From Spirochaetia bacterium (GTDB lineage: Bacteria; Spirochaetota; Spirochaetia; Treponematales; Breznakiellaceae): a stretch of 5,649 bases of DNA. Below the pieces are notes generated by a model. The model saw only the letters and a list, made by a program, of their open reading frames with translations, made no database searches and was not told the DNA's origin. The translations under genes and the position numbers were made by a program. Positions 1 through 5,649 of the stretch are shown in pieces; positions within the stretch are counted from its first letter, which is position 1; each line of letters begins with the position of its first letter. The stretch lies in assembly GCA_025997495.1 (NCBI GenBank), contig BNUR01000163.1, forward strand, positions 1 to 5,649, read 5' to 3'.

Positions 1-84
1 ATTCGGCCCATGCCGGTTGTCGGGTATCTTCTCCGCCGCTTTGTCTAGATTCCTCATTAGCCGCTCAAATGTTTCCCCACCCAT
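1..84 (-). CDS. 5' end of a leftward gene, possibly an IS transposase (partial)
   Basis: Read on the minus strand from the ATG at 84-82, an open frame of 28 codons runs without a stop to the left edge. It starts MGGETFERLMRNL and ends IPDNRHGPN. An in-frame TAA at 117-115 limits how far upstream the gene can begin. A second in-frame ATG (residue 10, at 57-55) has a weak GAG ribosome site 6 bases ahead and could be the true start. The pattern of a short helix (FERL..NLDKA) followed by IPDNR resembles the first residues of some transposases, where a phrase such as 'PDKR..NTRY' precedes the catalytic domain; this is recalled family resemblance, not a proven match. A possible minus-strand -10 (TATGAT, 102-97, or TAAAAT, 97-92) lies just upstream, with no convincing -35. 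The frame could also be chance, since only 28 codons are visible. Confidence 0.35.
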   Translation of the reverse strand, partial: MGGETFERLMRNLDKAAEKIPDNRHGPN

Positions 85-144
85 ACCCCCGATTTTATCA
101 TAAATCAGGCAAATTTAGAATTGCTGCGGCTTTGCCGGCATATC

Positions 145-173
145 TTCCCACTACCCCCATTGTCCTATATAAT
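145..173 (+). promoter_or_regulatory. Sigma-70-type promoter for the helicase operon
   Basis: The -35 element TTCCCA (145-150) matches TTGACA at four of six positions. The -10 element is a perfect TATAAT (168-173), and the spacer is the optimal 17 bp. The expected transcription start is about 179-181, which leaves only two to four bases before the ATG at 183, so the message would be almost leaderless. The region 85-182 between the divergent genes holds nothing else clear apart from an 8-base palindrome TGCCGGCA (133-140), which could be an operator half or chance. Confidence 0.7.
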
Positions 174-182
174 AGATAAGAT

Positions 183-1883
183 ATGTCGATTGATCCCGGG
201 AATCCTCTGATTGTGCAAAGCGACCGTACCCTGCTTTTGGATGTACACGCCCCCGGGGCAGAAGATGCCCGGGCCGCTATCATGCCCTTTGCGGAACTGG
301 AAAAATCCCCGGAGCATATCCATACCTTCAGAATCAGTCCCCTGTCCCTTTGGAACGCCGCCGGCGCGGGCTTCTCCCCGGACGATGTGGCGGCTGTTCT
401 GCACACCTATAGCCGGTACCCCATATCCCAAAACATCCTGGAAGGGTTTTCCGATACCATGGCCCGGTACGGCAAGATCCGGCTTGTGGGGGCGGAAGGG
501 GAGGGGGAGGGGGAGGGGGAGCTTCTCCTTACGGCGGATGATACGGCCATCCTGGAGGAAATAGGGGCCGCAAAGTCCCTGGATAAGTTTTTACAGCGAA
601 GCGATAAGGGGTTCCGTCTGCGGCTCACCGACCGGGGAAGTGTTAAACGGGAGCTTATCAGGATGGGCTGGCCGGTGCAGGATATGGCGCCCCTGACAAG
701 CGGGGAGGATATGGAAATTAGCCTGCGCTCCCCGGCGGTTTCGGGGCGGCCCTTTACGCTGCGGGACTACCAGGCAGAGGCGGCACGATCGGTGCTGGGG
801 AATAGGGGGCCCGGAACCGGGTACGGGGTGGTAGTGCTTCCCTGCGGTTCCGGGAAAACCATGGTGGGGATGGCCCTGATGGCCCTCCTTAAAACCAATA
901 CCCTGGTACTTACCACCAATGTGGCGGCGGTGCATCAGTGGATGGAGGAACTTCTGGACAAGACCAATTTAGACAAGGAACAGATTGCCGAGTATACCGG
1001 GGACTCCAAGGGGGTTGCGCCGGTAACCATCGCTACCTACCAGATAATTACCTGGCGGCCCGATAAAAAGGCGGACTTTCCCCACTTCAAGCTGTTCCGG
1101 GAACGGCCCTGGGGGCTGATCATCTACGACGAGGTACACCTGCTCCCGGCGCCGGTGTTCCGGGTTACGGCGGAACTTCAGGCGGTGCGGCGGCTGGGGC
1201 TTACCGCCACCCTGATCCGGGAGGACGGCGCGGAGGACGCGGTGTTCAGCCTGGTGGGGCCCAAGCGCTACGACGTGCCCTGGAAGGATCTGGAAAGCAA
1301 GGGCTGGATCGCGGAGGCCCTCTGCACGGAGATCCGCCTGGATATGCCGGAGAAGCTCAAGATACCCTACGCCGTGGCGCCCCCCCGGGAAAAGTACCGC
1401 CTTGCAAGCGAAAACCCCTACAAGGAAACCATTGTCCGCCAACTGGTGGATAACCACCCGGAGGATTACATTCTTGTGATAGGCCAGTATATCACCCAAC
1501 TGGAAGGGCTGGCCCGGCTCCTTAAGGCGCCCCTGATCACCGGGAAGACCCCCAACGCGGAACGGGAAAAGATATACGGGGCCTTTAAACGGGGGGAGTT
1601 CCGGGTTATCGTGGTTTCCAAGGTGGCCAACTTTGCCATCGACCTTCCGGATGCCTCTATGGCCGTTCAGGTTTCGGGTTCCTTTGGTTCCCGTCAGGAA
1701 GAAGCCCAGCGCCTGGGAAGAATTTTGCGTCCCAAGGGCCGGAACTCTTATTTTTACACCCTGGTTTCCCGGTATACCGTGGAGGAGGACTTCGCCTCAA
1801 ACCGCCAGAAATTCCTTGCCGAGCAGGGTTACAAATACGCCATCCAGCACTGGGGATCGGAAGTGGGGGGCGCCGGTGAATAG
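183..1883 (+). CDS. xpb: XPB/ERCC3-family DNA repair helicase (SF2)
   Basis: This 566-residue protein is an ATP-driven superfamily 2 DNA helicase/translocase of the bacterial XPB type, acting on DNA in the cytoplasm. Visible parts in order: an XPB N-terminal domain (about 8-101, opening PLIVQSD and including SRYPISQN); a linker with an EG repeat (105-113); LRDYQ (193-197); Walker A CGSGKT (221-226); DEVH (316-319); TAT (341-343); the XPB-specific RED motif (346-348); a probable thumb region (about 385-418); LVIGQY (431-436); and motif VI QEEAQRLGRILR (505-516) with its arginine fingers. All key residues are present. The length is slightly above the roughly 540-550 residues of mycobacterial XPB. 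The start is fixed by an in-frame TAA at 177-179, and the N-terminus fits the family. No good Shine-Dalgarno precedes it, in keeping with a near-leaderless message. It is first in the operon. The exact repair role is unknown in bacteria; the mycobacterial enzyme is reported as a 3'-5' helicase. Confidence 0.95.
   Translation: MSIDPGNPLIVQSDRTLLLDVHAPGAEDARAAIMPFAELEKSPEHIHTFRISPLSLWNAAGAGFSPDDVAAVLHTYSRYPISQNILEGFSDTMARYGKIRLVGAEGEGEGEGELLLTADDTAILEEIGAAKSLDKFLQRSDKGFRLRLTDRGSVKRELIRMGWPVQDMAPLTSGEDMEISLRSPAVSGRPFTLRDYQAEAARSVLGNRGPGTGYGVVVLPCGSGKTMVGMALMALLKTNTLVLTTNVAAVHQWMEELLDKTNLDKEQIAEYTGDSKGVAPVTIATYQIITWRPDKKADFPHFKLFRERPWGLIIYDEVHLLPAPVFRVTAELQAVRRLGLTATLIREDGAEDAVFSLVGPKRYDVPWKDLESKGWIAEALCTEIRLDMPEKLKIPYAVAPPREKYRLASENPYKETIVRQLVDNHPEDYILVIGQYITQLEGLARLLKAPLITGKTPNAEREKIYGAFKRGEFRVIVVSKVANFAIDLPDASMAVQVSGSFGSRQEEAQRLGRILRPKGRNSYFYTLVSRYTVEEDFASNRQKFLAEQGYKYAIQHWGSEVGGAGE
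498..520 (+). repeat. GGGGGA hexanucleotide repeat and G-quadruplex motif inside the helicase gene
   Basis: Three exact tandem copies of GGGGGA (503-508, 509-514, 515-520) are preceded by a near copy GGGGA (498-502). The four G-runs of 4, 5, 5 and 5 bases are separated by single A loops, an ideal G-quadruplex pattern on the coding strand and hence also in the mRNA. A fifth run (488-492) lies just upstream. It encodes alternating Glu-Gly (residues 105-113) between the N-terminal domain and the next part of the helicase. Because the unit is six bases, gain or loss of a copy keeps the reading frame. Confidence 0.9.
1865..1870 (+). promoter_or_regulatory. Ribosome binding site for the second gene
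   Basis: Six Gs sit five bases before a GTG at 1876-1878, inside the last codons of the helicase gene. The run can pair with the anti-Shine-Dalgarno CCUCC with one G-U pair. This supports the GTG start, which overlaps the helicase stop and suggests translational coupling. The next in-frame ATG (1957) would remove 27 residues and lies well away from the helicase stop. Confidence 0.6.
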
Positions 1884-3996
1884 TGTTCCCTTCCAATCCC
1901 CGGAGGTTTGGAAATCCGCTCTTCTAACCCTCCCGGACAACTCCTACTTTGAACTCATGCGCAGCGTTTTCGGGAATGTTAAAACACCCTTCAATAAACA
2001 GCGGCTTGCGGATGATTTAACGGCTTTCCTCTCCAGAAAAGAAGTTCAGGAGGCCATCGCCGTATATATTGACGAAACCGACGTCAGGATTATTGCCGCC
2101 ATTGCGACCCTGGAAGAGCCTGCCCAGGGGGAACTGGAAACCTTTTTTGCCGGGGAGTTTTCCTACGCGGAACTGCACGGCATCCTCCTCAACCTGGAGG
2201 AGCGGCTCATCCTTTACCGGTTTCAAGATAAGACTATCCGCCGCCTTTCCCTGAACCCCCTTTTGGAACCGGTGCTTGCCCCCATCATTACCGCCAGGGA
2301 GTCCCTGTTTCCATCCCAGCCCCTGGCCTTTGATGAGCCGGATTTAAGCGCCCCGGCTTTAGACGATAGGGTTCTGGCGGCGGTCTTTGCCTTTATCGCC
2401 GATGAGACGGACTTCTTTAAGGCCGAAGGGGGGCTGCGGAAAAAAATTCTGGATGATGGCAGGAGACTCTTCCCCGGCCTGGATCTGGAGTCCCTTATCG
2501 GCGGTCTGCTGGCCCTAAAGCTCCTGCAGCAGAGTGGGGATGGTTCTGCCGGGCTTTTAGCCCTCGATGAATCAAAACTTCGCGCCTTTAAGGGCCTTTC
2601 CGTCTCTGACCGGCGGGAATATTTGGCCGCGGGAATCTGCATTGATAAAAACAGCGCCAAGGCCCCCCCAACGCCGTATGCCCGCGGCCGCCTCCAGATA
2701 CTGGTCAGGTTTATCCATACCTTTCTGGAGGTTCTGCAGATGGATCGGCAATACCCCGTTTCAACCCTTAGGCGGATTGCGGATATTCTGGAACGGGAGG
2801 GCAATGAAAAAGCCGGCCCTTTGAATCGCCCCTGGGGTTCCCCTTGGGGGATAGAGAGCGGTATGACGCACGTAAGCGCCCCCGGGGTATTTACTACGAT
2901 GCTGGAAGCCCTGCAAACCGTGGGGCTTCTGGGAGTTAAAGCGGAGGGCGGGTATTTCCGGTGTCCCCCGCCTGGAAGTGAACTCCGGGAAACTCCGTCC
3001 CCGGCAGCGGTTATAGCCATGGATACGCCCTTTTCCTGTATTCTCTATCCGGGACTGCGTTTTGAGGATGCCCTGGCCCTGGCTTCCTTCTGCATAGTCC
3101 GGGAAACCGGCACGGCGGTGCGGTTTGAGCTGACCCGGGAATCGGTGGTTCGGGGCTTTGACCGGGATATGAATGCTGACGCCATGCTCCACCTGCTGGA
3201 TCGCCTGTCGGGAAACCAGGTGGAGCAGAATCTCCGCTGGACCGTGAAGGACTGGGAAACCCGGTATACCGGGGTCTCCCTGTATCAGGGACTGGTTCTC
3301 ATCCTGGGGGAGGATCGCCGCTATTTGGCCGAAACGGAACCGGTGGCTTCCCTGATCATCCGGATGGTGGCGCCGGGGGTGTACCTCCTTTCGGGAAATG
3401 AAAAAAACGGCGCGGTACAGGCCCTGCACAAGGCGGGGATAGATATTATCGCCCAGCCGTCCCCGGTTAAGGAAGCTTTTCCCGGTGAAAGGTACTCTAT
3501 CTATCCGTCTCCAGCATCGGCGCACTCTTCCTACGTGTTCCCGGAGGCTTCCGGCCTCTATTCCGTTGATCAACGAAATACGGAACGGGCGGAACAGTAC
3601 AAGCAGCGTTTCCGTACGGCCCTGGAGAAACTGGCTTTGCCCAAGGGTGAGCGTGATGAACTGGCCGCCCGGATAGAACGGCGGCTGATCCTGGGTGAAT
3701 CCCAATTGGTGGGGGTCTCGGTGCGGTACGAAAAACTGGAAGCCCGGGGCCTTGACTATGTGGGAAAAACCGCCATCGCGAAACAGGCCATTGCCGCAAA
3801 GCAGCTCATAGAAATTATGTGGGCTAATCAGGATGGCGCCATGAACCGGGTCATCGGAAAACCCGAGGCCCTGGAAAAATCCGGGGGAGAGACCCTGTTG
3901 GTCCTCAACCCCGTGCCGCCCGACGATATGATCCGTCTCCCCTTGGGAAAGATCAGTCTCCTCAGGCGGATTAAACAATCAATATTTGGAGAATGA
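1876..3996 (+). CDS. XPB-associated protein with Helicase_C_3 / XPB-N-terminal-like domain
   Basis: This 706-residue soluble protein has no Walker motifs and no recognisable nuclease. Its middle part (about 376-510) fits the family called Helicase_C_3 or XPB/Ssl2 N-terminal domain (PF13625 by memory): a beta region, then FELTRESVVRGFDR (417-430), LLDRLSGNQVEQNL (440-453) and a closing VAPGVYLLSG. The N-terminal 370 residues are mostly helical and look like stacked winged-helix segments (for example 17-130, 160-240 and 280-365), but I cannot name them. The C-terminal part (about 640-700: LIEIMWANQDG, then GETLLVLNPV, then PLGKISLLRRIK) resembles a WYL-type beta barrel, a weak call. Mycobacteria have a similar pairing (Rv0861c helicase with Rv0862c), so a helicase partner or regulator is the likely role. 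The GTG start overlaps the helicase end by 8 bases and is preceded by GGGGGG. A longer frame upstream within the helicase gene is very unlikely to be coding. Confidence 0.82.
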   Translation: MNSVPFQSPEVWKSALLTLPDNSYFELMRSVFGNVKTPFNKQRLADDLTAFLSRKEVQEAIAVYIDETDVRIIAAIATLEEPAQGELETFFAGEFSYAELHGILLNLEERLILYRFQDKTIRRLSLNPLLEPVLAPIITARESLFPSQPLAFDEPDLSAPALDDRVLAAVFAFIADETDFFKAEGGLRKKILDDGRRLFPGLDLESLIGGLLALKLLQQSGDGSAGLLALDESKLRAFKGLSVSDRREYLAAGICIDKNSAKAPPTPYARGRLQILVRFIHTFLEVLQMDRQYPVSTLRRIADILEREGNEKAGPLNRPWGSPWGIESGMTHVSAPGVFTTMLEALQTVGLLGVKAEGGYFRCPPPGSELRETPSPAAVIAMDTPFSCILYPGLRFEDALALASFCIVRETGTAVRFELTRESVVRGFDRDMNADAMLHLLDRLSGNQVEQNLRWTVKDWETRYTGVSLYQGLVLILGEDRRYLAETEPVASLIIRMVAPGVYLLSGNEKNGAVQALHKAGIDIIAQPSPVKEAFPGERYSIYPSPASAHSSYVFPEASGLYSVDQRNTERAEQYKQRFRTALEKLALPKGERDELAARIERRLILGESQLVGVSVRYEKLEARGLDYVGKTAIAKQAIAAKQLIEIMWANQDGAMNRVIGKPEALEKSGGETLLVLNPVPPDDMIRLPLGKISLLRRIKQSIFGE
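3988..3991 (+). promoter_or_regulatory. Ribosome binding site GGAG that decides the start of the third gene
   Basis: GGAG lies nine bases before the ATG at 4001. A TTG at 3986 is also in frame and would add five residues (MENEL), but nothing resembling a Shine-Dalgarno precedes it and it would overlap this site. The ATG is therefore preferred. The site lies within the last codons of the preceding gene, which fits coupled translation. Confidence 0.65.
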
Positions 3997-4000
3997 ACTT

Positions 4001-4783
4001 ATGCCGTTATTACCCTTTTCCGCAAATCAGATAGAAGCAAACCAGGCAAAGCTGGCGGTTCTTATCGACGCCGATAATACCCAGCCCGCTATCATCGACG
4101 GCCTCCTGGACGAGGTAGCCAAGTACGGCGTGGCCAGCGTCAAACGGATCTATGGCGACTGGACCAGCACCAACCTCCGTTCCTGGAAGGATAGGCTGCT
4201 GGATCACGCCATCCAGCCAATCCAACAGTTTGCCTACACCCAAGGTAAGAACGCCACCGACAGCGCCATGATCATCGACGCCATGGATCTCCTCTACAGC
4301 GACAAGCTGGACGGTTTCTGCATTGTGTCCAGCGATTCCGACTTTACCCGCCTTGCCGCCCGGCTCCGGGAAAGCGGACGCACCGTCTACGGCTTCGGGG
4401 AAAAGAAAACCCCACGGGCCTTTGTTTCTGTCTGCGACAAGTTCATCTACACAGAAATACTGCGGGACAACCAGGAGGAGGCGGATGAAGACGATGTGCG
4501 GTCTCCGGCTAAACCAAAAAAAGACTTCAAGGTGGACCGCAAACTCCTGAAGCTCCTCCGGGACACCGTGGATGATCTGGCGGACGAATCCGGCTGGGCA
4601 TACCTGGGCGGGGTAGGACAGAAGATCACCCTCCGTTCCAGCGAATTCGACCCCCGGAACTACGGTTTCCGGAAACTGGGCGACCTCTTCCGCGCCATCC
4701 CCCAGTTCGAGACCGAGGAACGGCCCCAGGAAAACGGCGCCGGACGCCAGGTGTATATCCGGTGGAAGAGGCGTGTGCGTTAA
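4001..4783 (+). CDS. NYN-domain (PIN-like) predicted RNase with C-terminal OST-HTH/LOTUS domain
   Basis: This 260-residue protein belongs to the LabA/DUF88-like NYN family, predicted metal-dependent ribonucleases with a PIN-like fold. The NYN domain spans about 17-155. Its acidic active-site candidates are D23 and D25 in LIDADN, D87 and D93 in TDSAMIIDAMD, and D112 and D114 in SSDSDF. All the conserved acids expected for activity appear to be present. A charged linker (about 156-180, rich in E and D, then K) leads to an OST-HTH/LOTUS domain (about 183-258) with GWAYLGGVGQKI (198-209) and DPRNYGFRKLGDLF (217-230), a known RNA-binding module. The ATG comes four bases after the preceding stop, so it is almost surely in the same operon as the helicase. 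The substrate cannot be read from the sequence. The family also occurs alone in many bacteria, so the link to XPB may be local. Confidence 0.9.
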   Translation: MPLLPFSANQIEANQAKLAVLIDADNTQPAIIDGLLDEVAKYGVASVKRIYGDWTSTNLRSWKDRLLDHAIQPIQQFAYTQGKNATDSAMIIDAMDLLYSDKLDGFCIVSSDSDFTRLAARLRESGRTVYGFGEKKTPRAFVSVCDKFIYTEILRDNQEEADEDDVRSPAKPKKDFKVDRKLLKLLRDTVDDLADESGWAYLGGVGQKITLRSSEFDPRNYGFRKLGDLFRAIPQFETEERPQENGAGRQVYIRWKRRVR

Positions 4784-4789
4784 GCGCAC
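4775..4789 (+). other. Small hairpin spanning the stop codon of the NYN gene
   Basis: GTGCG (4775-4779) and CGCAC (4785-4789) form a five-pair stem around TTAAG, which contains the TAA stop. No T-run follows, so it is not a rho-independent terminator. Its 3' foot is one base from the AGGGG ribosome site of the next gene, so it could affect access to that site or mark an RNA end. Chance is a real alternative for so short a stem. Confidence 0.3.
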
Positions 4790-4790
4790 T

Positions 4791-4795
4791 AGGGG
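4791..4795 (+). promoter_or_regulatory. Ribosome binding site of the glycerate kinase gene
   Basis: AGGGG lies seven bases before the ATG at 4803, a normal spacing. It supports this ATG as the start and shows the gene has its own translation signal in the 19-base gap after the NYN gene. Confidence 0.7.
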
Positions 4796-4802
4796 CGAAA
4801 CG

Positions 4803-5649
4803 ATGAACAACGTATTACTTATTCCGGATTCCTTTAAGGGAACGATGAGTTCCACCGAGATCTGCGGCATTATGGAAGCCGCGGTTAAAAAATTCTATCC
4901 CGCGGCAAAGGTGAGCAGTATTCCTGTTGCCGACGGCGGTGAAGGCAGCGTTGACGCATTTTTATCCGCAGTGGGAGGAACAAAAAAAACGGTGCAGGTT
5001 AAGGGGCCGTTTTTTGAGGATATCGAATCCTTTTACGGTATCTTGTCCGGCGGCAAAACGGCGGTAATCGAAATGGCGGCCTGCGCGGGGCTGCCCCTTG
5101 CCGGCGGCCACCTTGATCCTGAGAGAACGACTACCTACGGCGCGGGGCAGCTTATTGAAGCCGCCATTGACGCCGGGTGTACCAAAATTGTGATGGGACT
5201 GGGGGGCAGCGCGACGAACGACGGCGGCGCCGGGGCCGCTGCGGCGCTTGGGGTACAATTTACGGGCGCCGACGGCAAGCCCTTTGTGCCGACCGGGGGT
5301 ACCCTGAAAGATGTACGGCACATTGACATACGCGGCATAAATCCAAAGCTCAAGAAGGTTGAGCTGGTGAGCATGTGCGATATCGACAATCCCCTGTTTG
5401 GCACGGCCGGGGCGGCCTATGTGTTTGGGCCGCAAAAGGGCGCGACGCCGGATATGGTGCAATCCCTTGACGCGGGACTACGGCATCTTGCGGAGGTGGT
5501 AAAAGCGGACTTGCGGCTTGATTTGGCGCAGATGCCCGGAGCGGGGGCGGCCGGGGGCATGGGCTATGGCATGAAGGTGTTCCTGGGTTCGGCACTACAG
5601 ATGGGAATTGAAACGGTACTGGATACCGTTCATTTTGACGACCTGCTTA
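4803..5649 (+). CDS. glxK: Glycerate kinase (GarK/GlxK family), 3' end missing
   Basis: The visible 282 codons encode a soluble glycerate kinase of the GarK/GlxK fold, which phosphorylates D-glycerate with ATP to give 2-phosphoglycerate (or 3-phosphoglycerate in some reports), feeding glycerate from glyoxylate, serine or sugar-acid breakdown into lower glycolysis. Family marks: PDSFKGTMSS (8-17), PVADGGEGSVDAF (41-53), EMAACAGLPL, the glycine-rich GLGGSATNDGGAGAAAALG (132-150), CDIDNPLFG, GPQKGA, and GAGAAGGMGYG. The family is usually about 370-385 residues, so roughly 100 C-terminal residues lie beyond the right edge. No frameshift or stop interrupts the visible part. It follows the NYN gene by 19 bases on the same strand with no terminator between, so shared transcription is likely, but its metabolic role has no obvious link to the upstream nucleic-acid genes. 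Confidence 0.95.
   Translation, partial: MNNVLLIPDSFKGTMSSTEICGIMEAAVKKFYPAAKVSSIPVADGGEGSVDAFLSAVGGTKKTVQVKGPFFEDIESFYGILSGGKTAVIEMAACAGLPLAGGHLDPERTTTYGAGQLIEAAIDAGCTKIVMGLGGSATNDGGAGAAAALGVQFTGADGKPFVPTGGTLKDVRHIDIRGINPKLKKVELVSMCDIDNPLFGTAGAAYVFGPQKGATPDMVQSLDAGLRHLAEVVKADLRLDLAQMPGAGAAGGMGYGMKVFLGSALQMGIETVLDTVHFDDLL

Noticed and set aside
1633..1875. In-frame extension of the second gene upstream to an ATG at 1633
   Set aside because: It would overlap the conserved motif VI and C-terminus of the helicase by 251 bases in another frame, and its residues look like out-of-frame translation. The GTG at 1876 with GGGGGG ahead explains the start better.
3261..3272. 12-base palindrome CCGGTATACCGG, with an 11-base match at 1769-1779
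   Set aside because: Both copies encode Arg-Tyr-Thr with the favoured codons CGG TAT ACC, so shared codon choice explains them. Positions inside two coding regions do not suggest operators.
2761..3978. A 405-codon open frame on the minus strand
   Set aside because: It lies wholly inside the partner gene, which has a recognisable domain. The antisense product is rich in Pro, Arg, Gly and His with no known motif, as expected from an antisense shadow of GC-rich codons.
4784..4802. Possible terminator between the NYN and glycerate kinase genes
   Set aside because: The nearby stem is short and has no following T-run, so rho-independent termination is not supported.
4010..4870. A 286-codon open frame on the minus strand
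   Set aside because: It covers the NYN-LOTUS gene and the first codons of the glycerate kinase, both of which are firmly identified on the plus strand.
4962..5462. A 166-codon open frame on the minus strand
   Set aside because: It is antisense to conserved glycerate kinase motifs and has no features of its own.

Overview
This window is a compact, single-direction gene cluster from a bacterium. The coding density, GC-rich codons and the specific gene set suggest a spirochaete of the Treponema type, with termite-gut treponemes a reasonable guess. This rests mainly on recalled knowledge that treponemes carry a bacterial XPB/ERCC3-like helicase. The helicase itself aligns, from memory, along its whole length with the actinobacterial (mycobacterial) form, so the taxonomic call is tentative.

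Layout. Bases 1-84 hold the first 28 codons of a leftward gene that runs off the window, possibly a transposase. Bases 85-182 are a divergent promoter region. It has a good sigma-70-type promoter (TTCCCA, 17 bp, TATAAT) whose predicted start lies only a few bases before the next ATG. Then follow four rightward genes: an XPB-family DNA helicase (183-1883); a 706-residue protein with an XPB-N-terminal/Helicase_C_3-like domain (1876-3996, overlapping the helicase by 8 bases from a GTG start); a NYN (PIN-like nuclease) plus OST-HTH/LOTUS protein (4001-4783, 4-base gap); and a glycerate kinase (4803 onward, 19-base gap, cut off by the right edge after 282 codons). No internal terminator was seen, so all four may be co-transcribed.

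How the genes may work together. The first three look like a nucleic-acid processing unit: a 3'-5' type SF2 helicase/translocase, a partner that appears to carry a second copy of the helicase's own N-terminal domain, and a predicted RNase with an RNA-binding LOTUS domain. Archaeal XPB works with the nuclease Bax1. No Bax1 is visible here, and the NYN protein is the only nuclease candidate in the cluster. The helicase gene also contains a textbook G-quadruplex motif on the mRNA-sense strand (498-519), and LOTUS domains are known to bind G-rich and G-quadruplex RNA. That makes feedback of the third gene's product on the operon mRNA a testable idea. The glycerate kinase is metabolic and probably only a passenger in the transcription unit.

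No tRNA, rRNA, CRISPR array, complete insertion sequence or rho-independent terminator could be supported.
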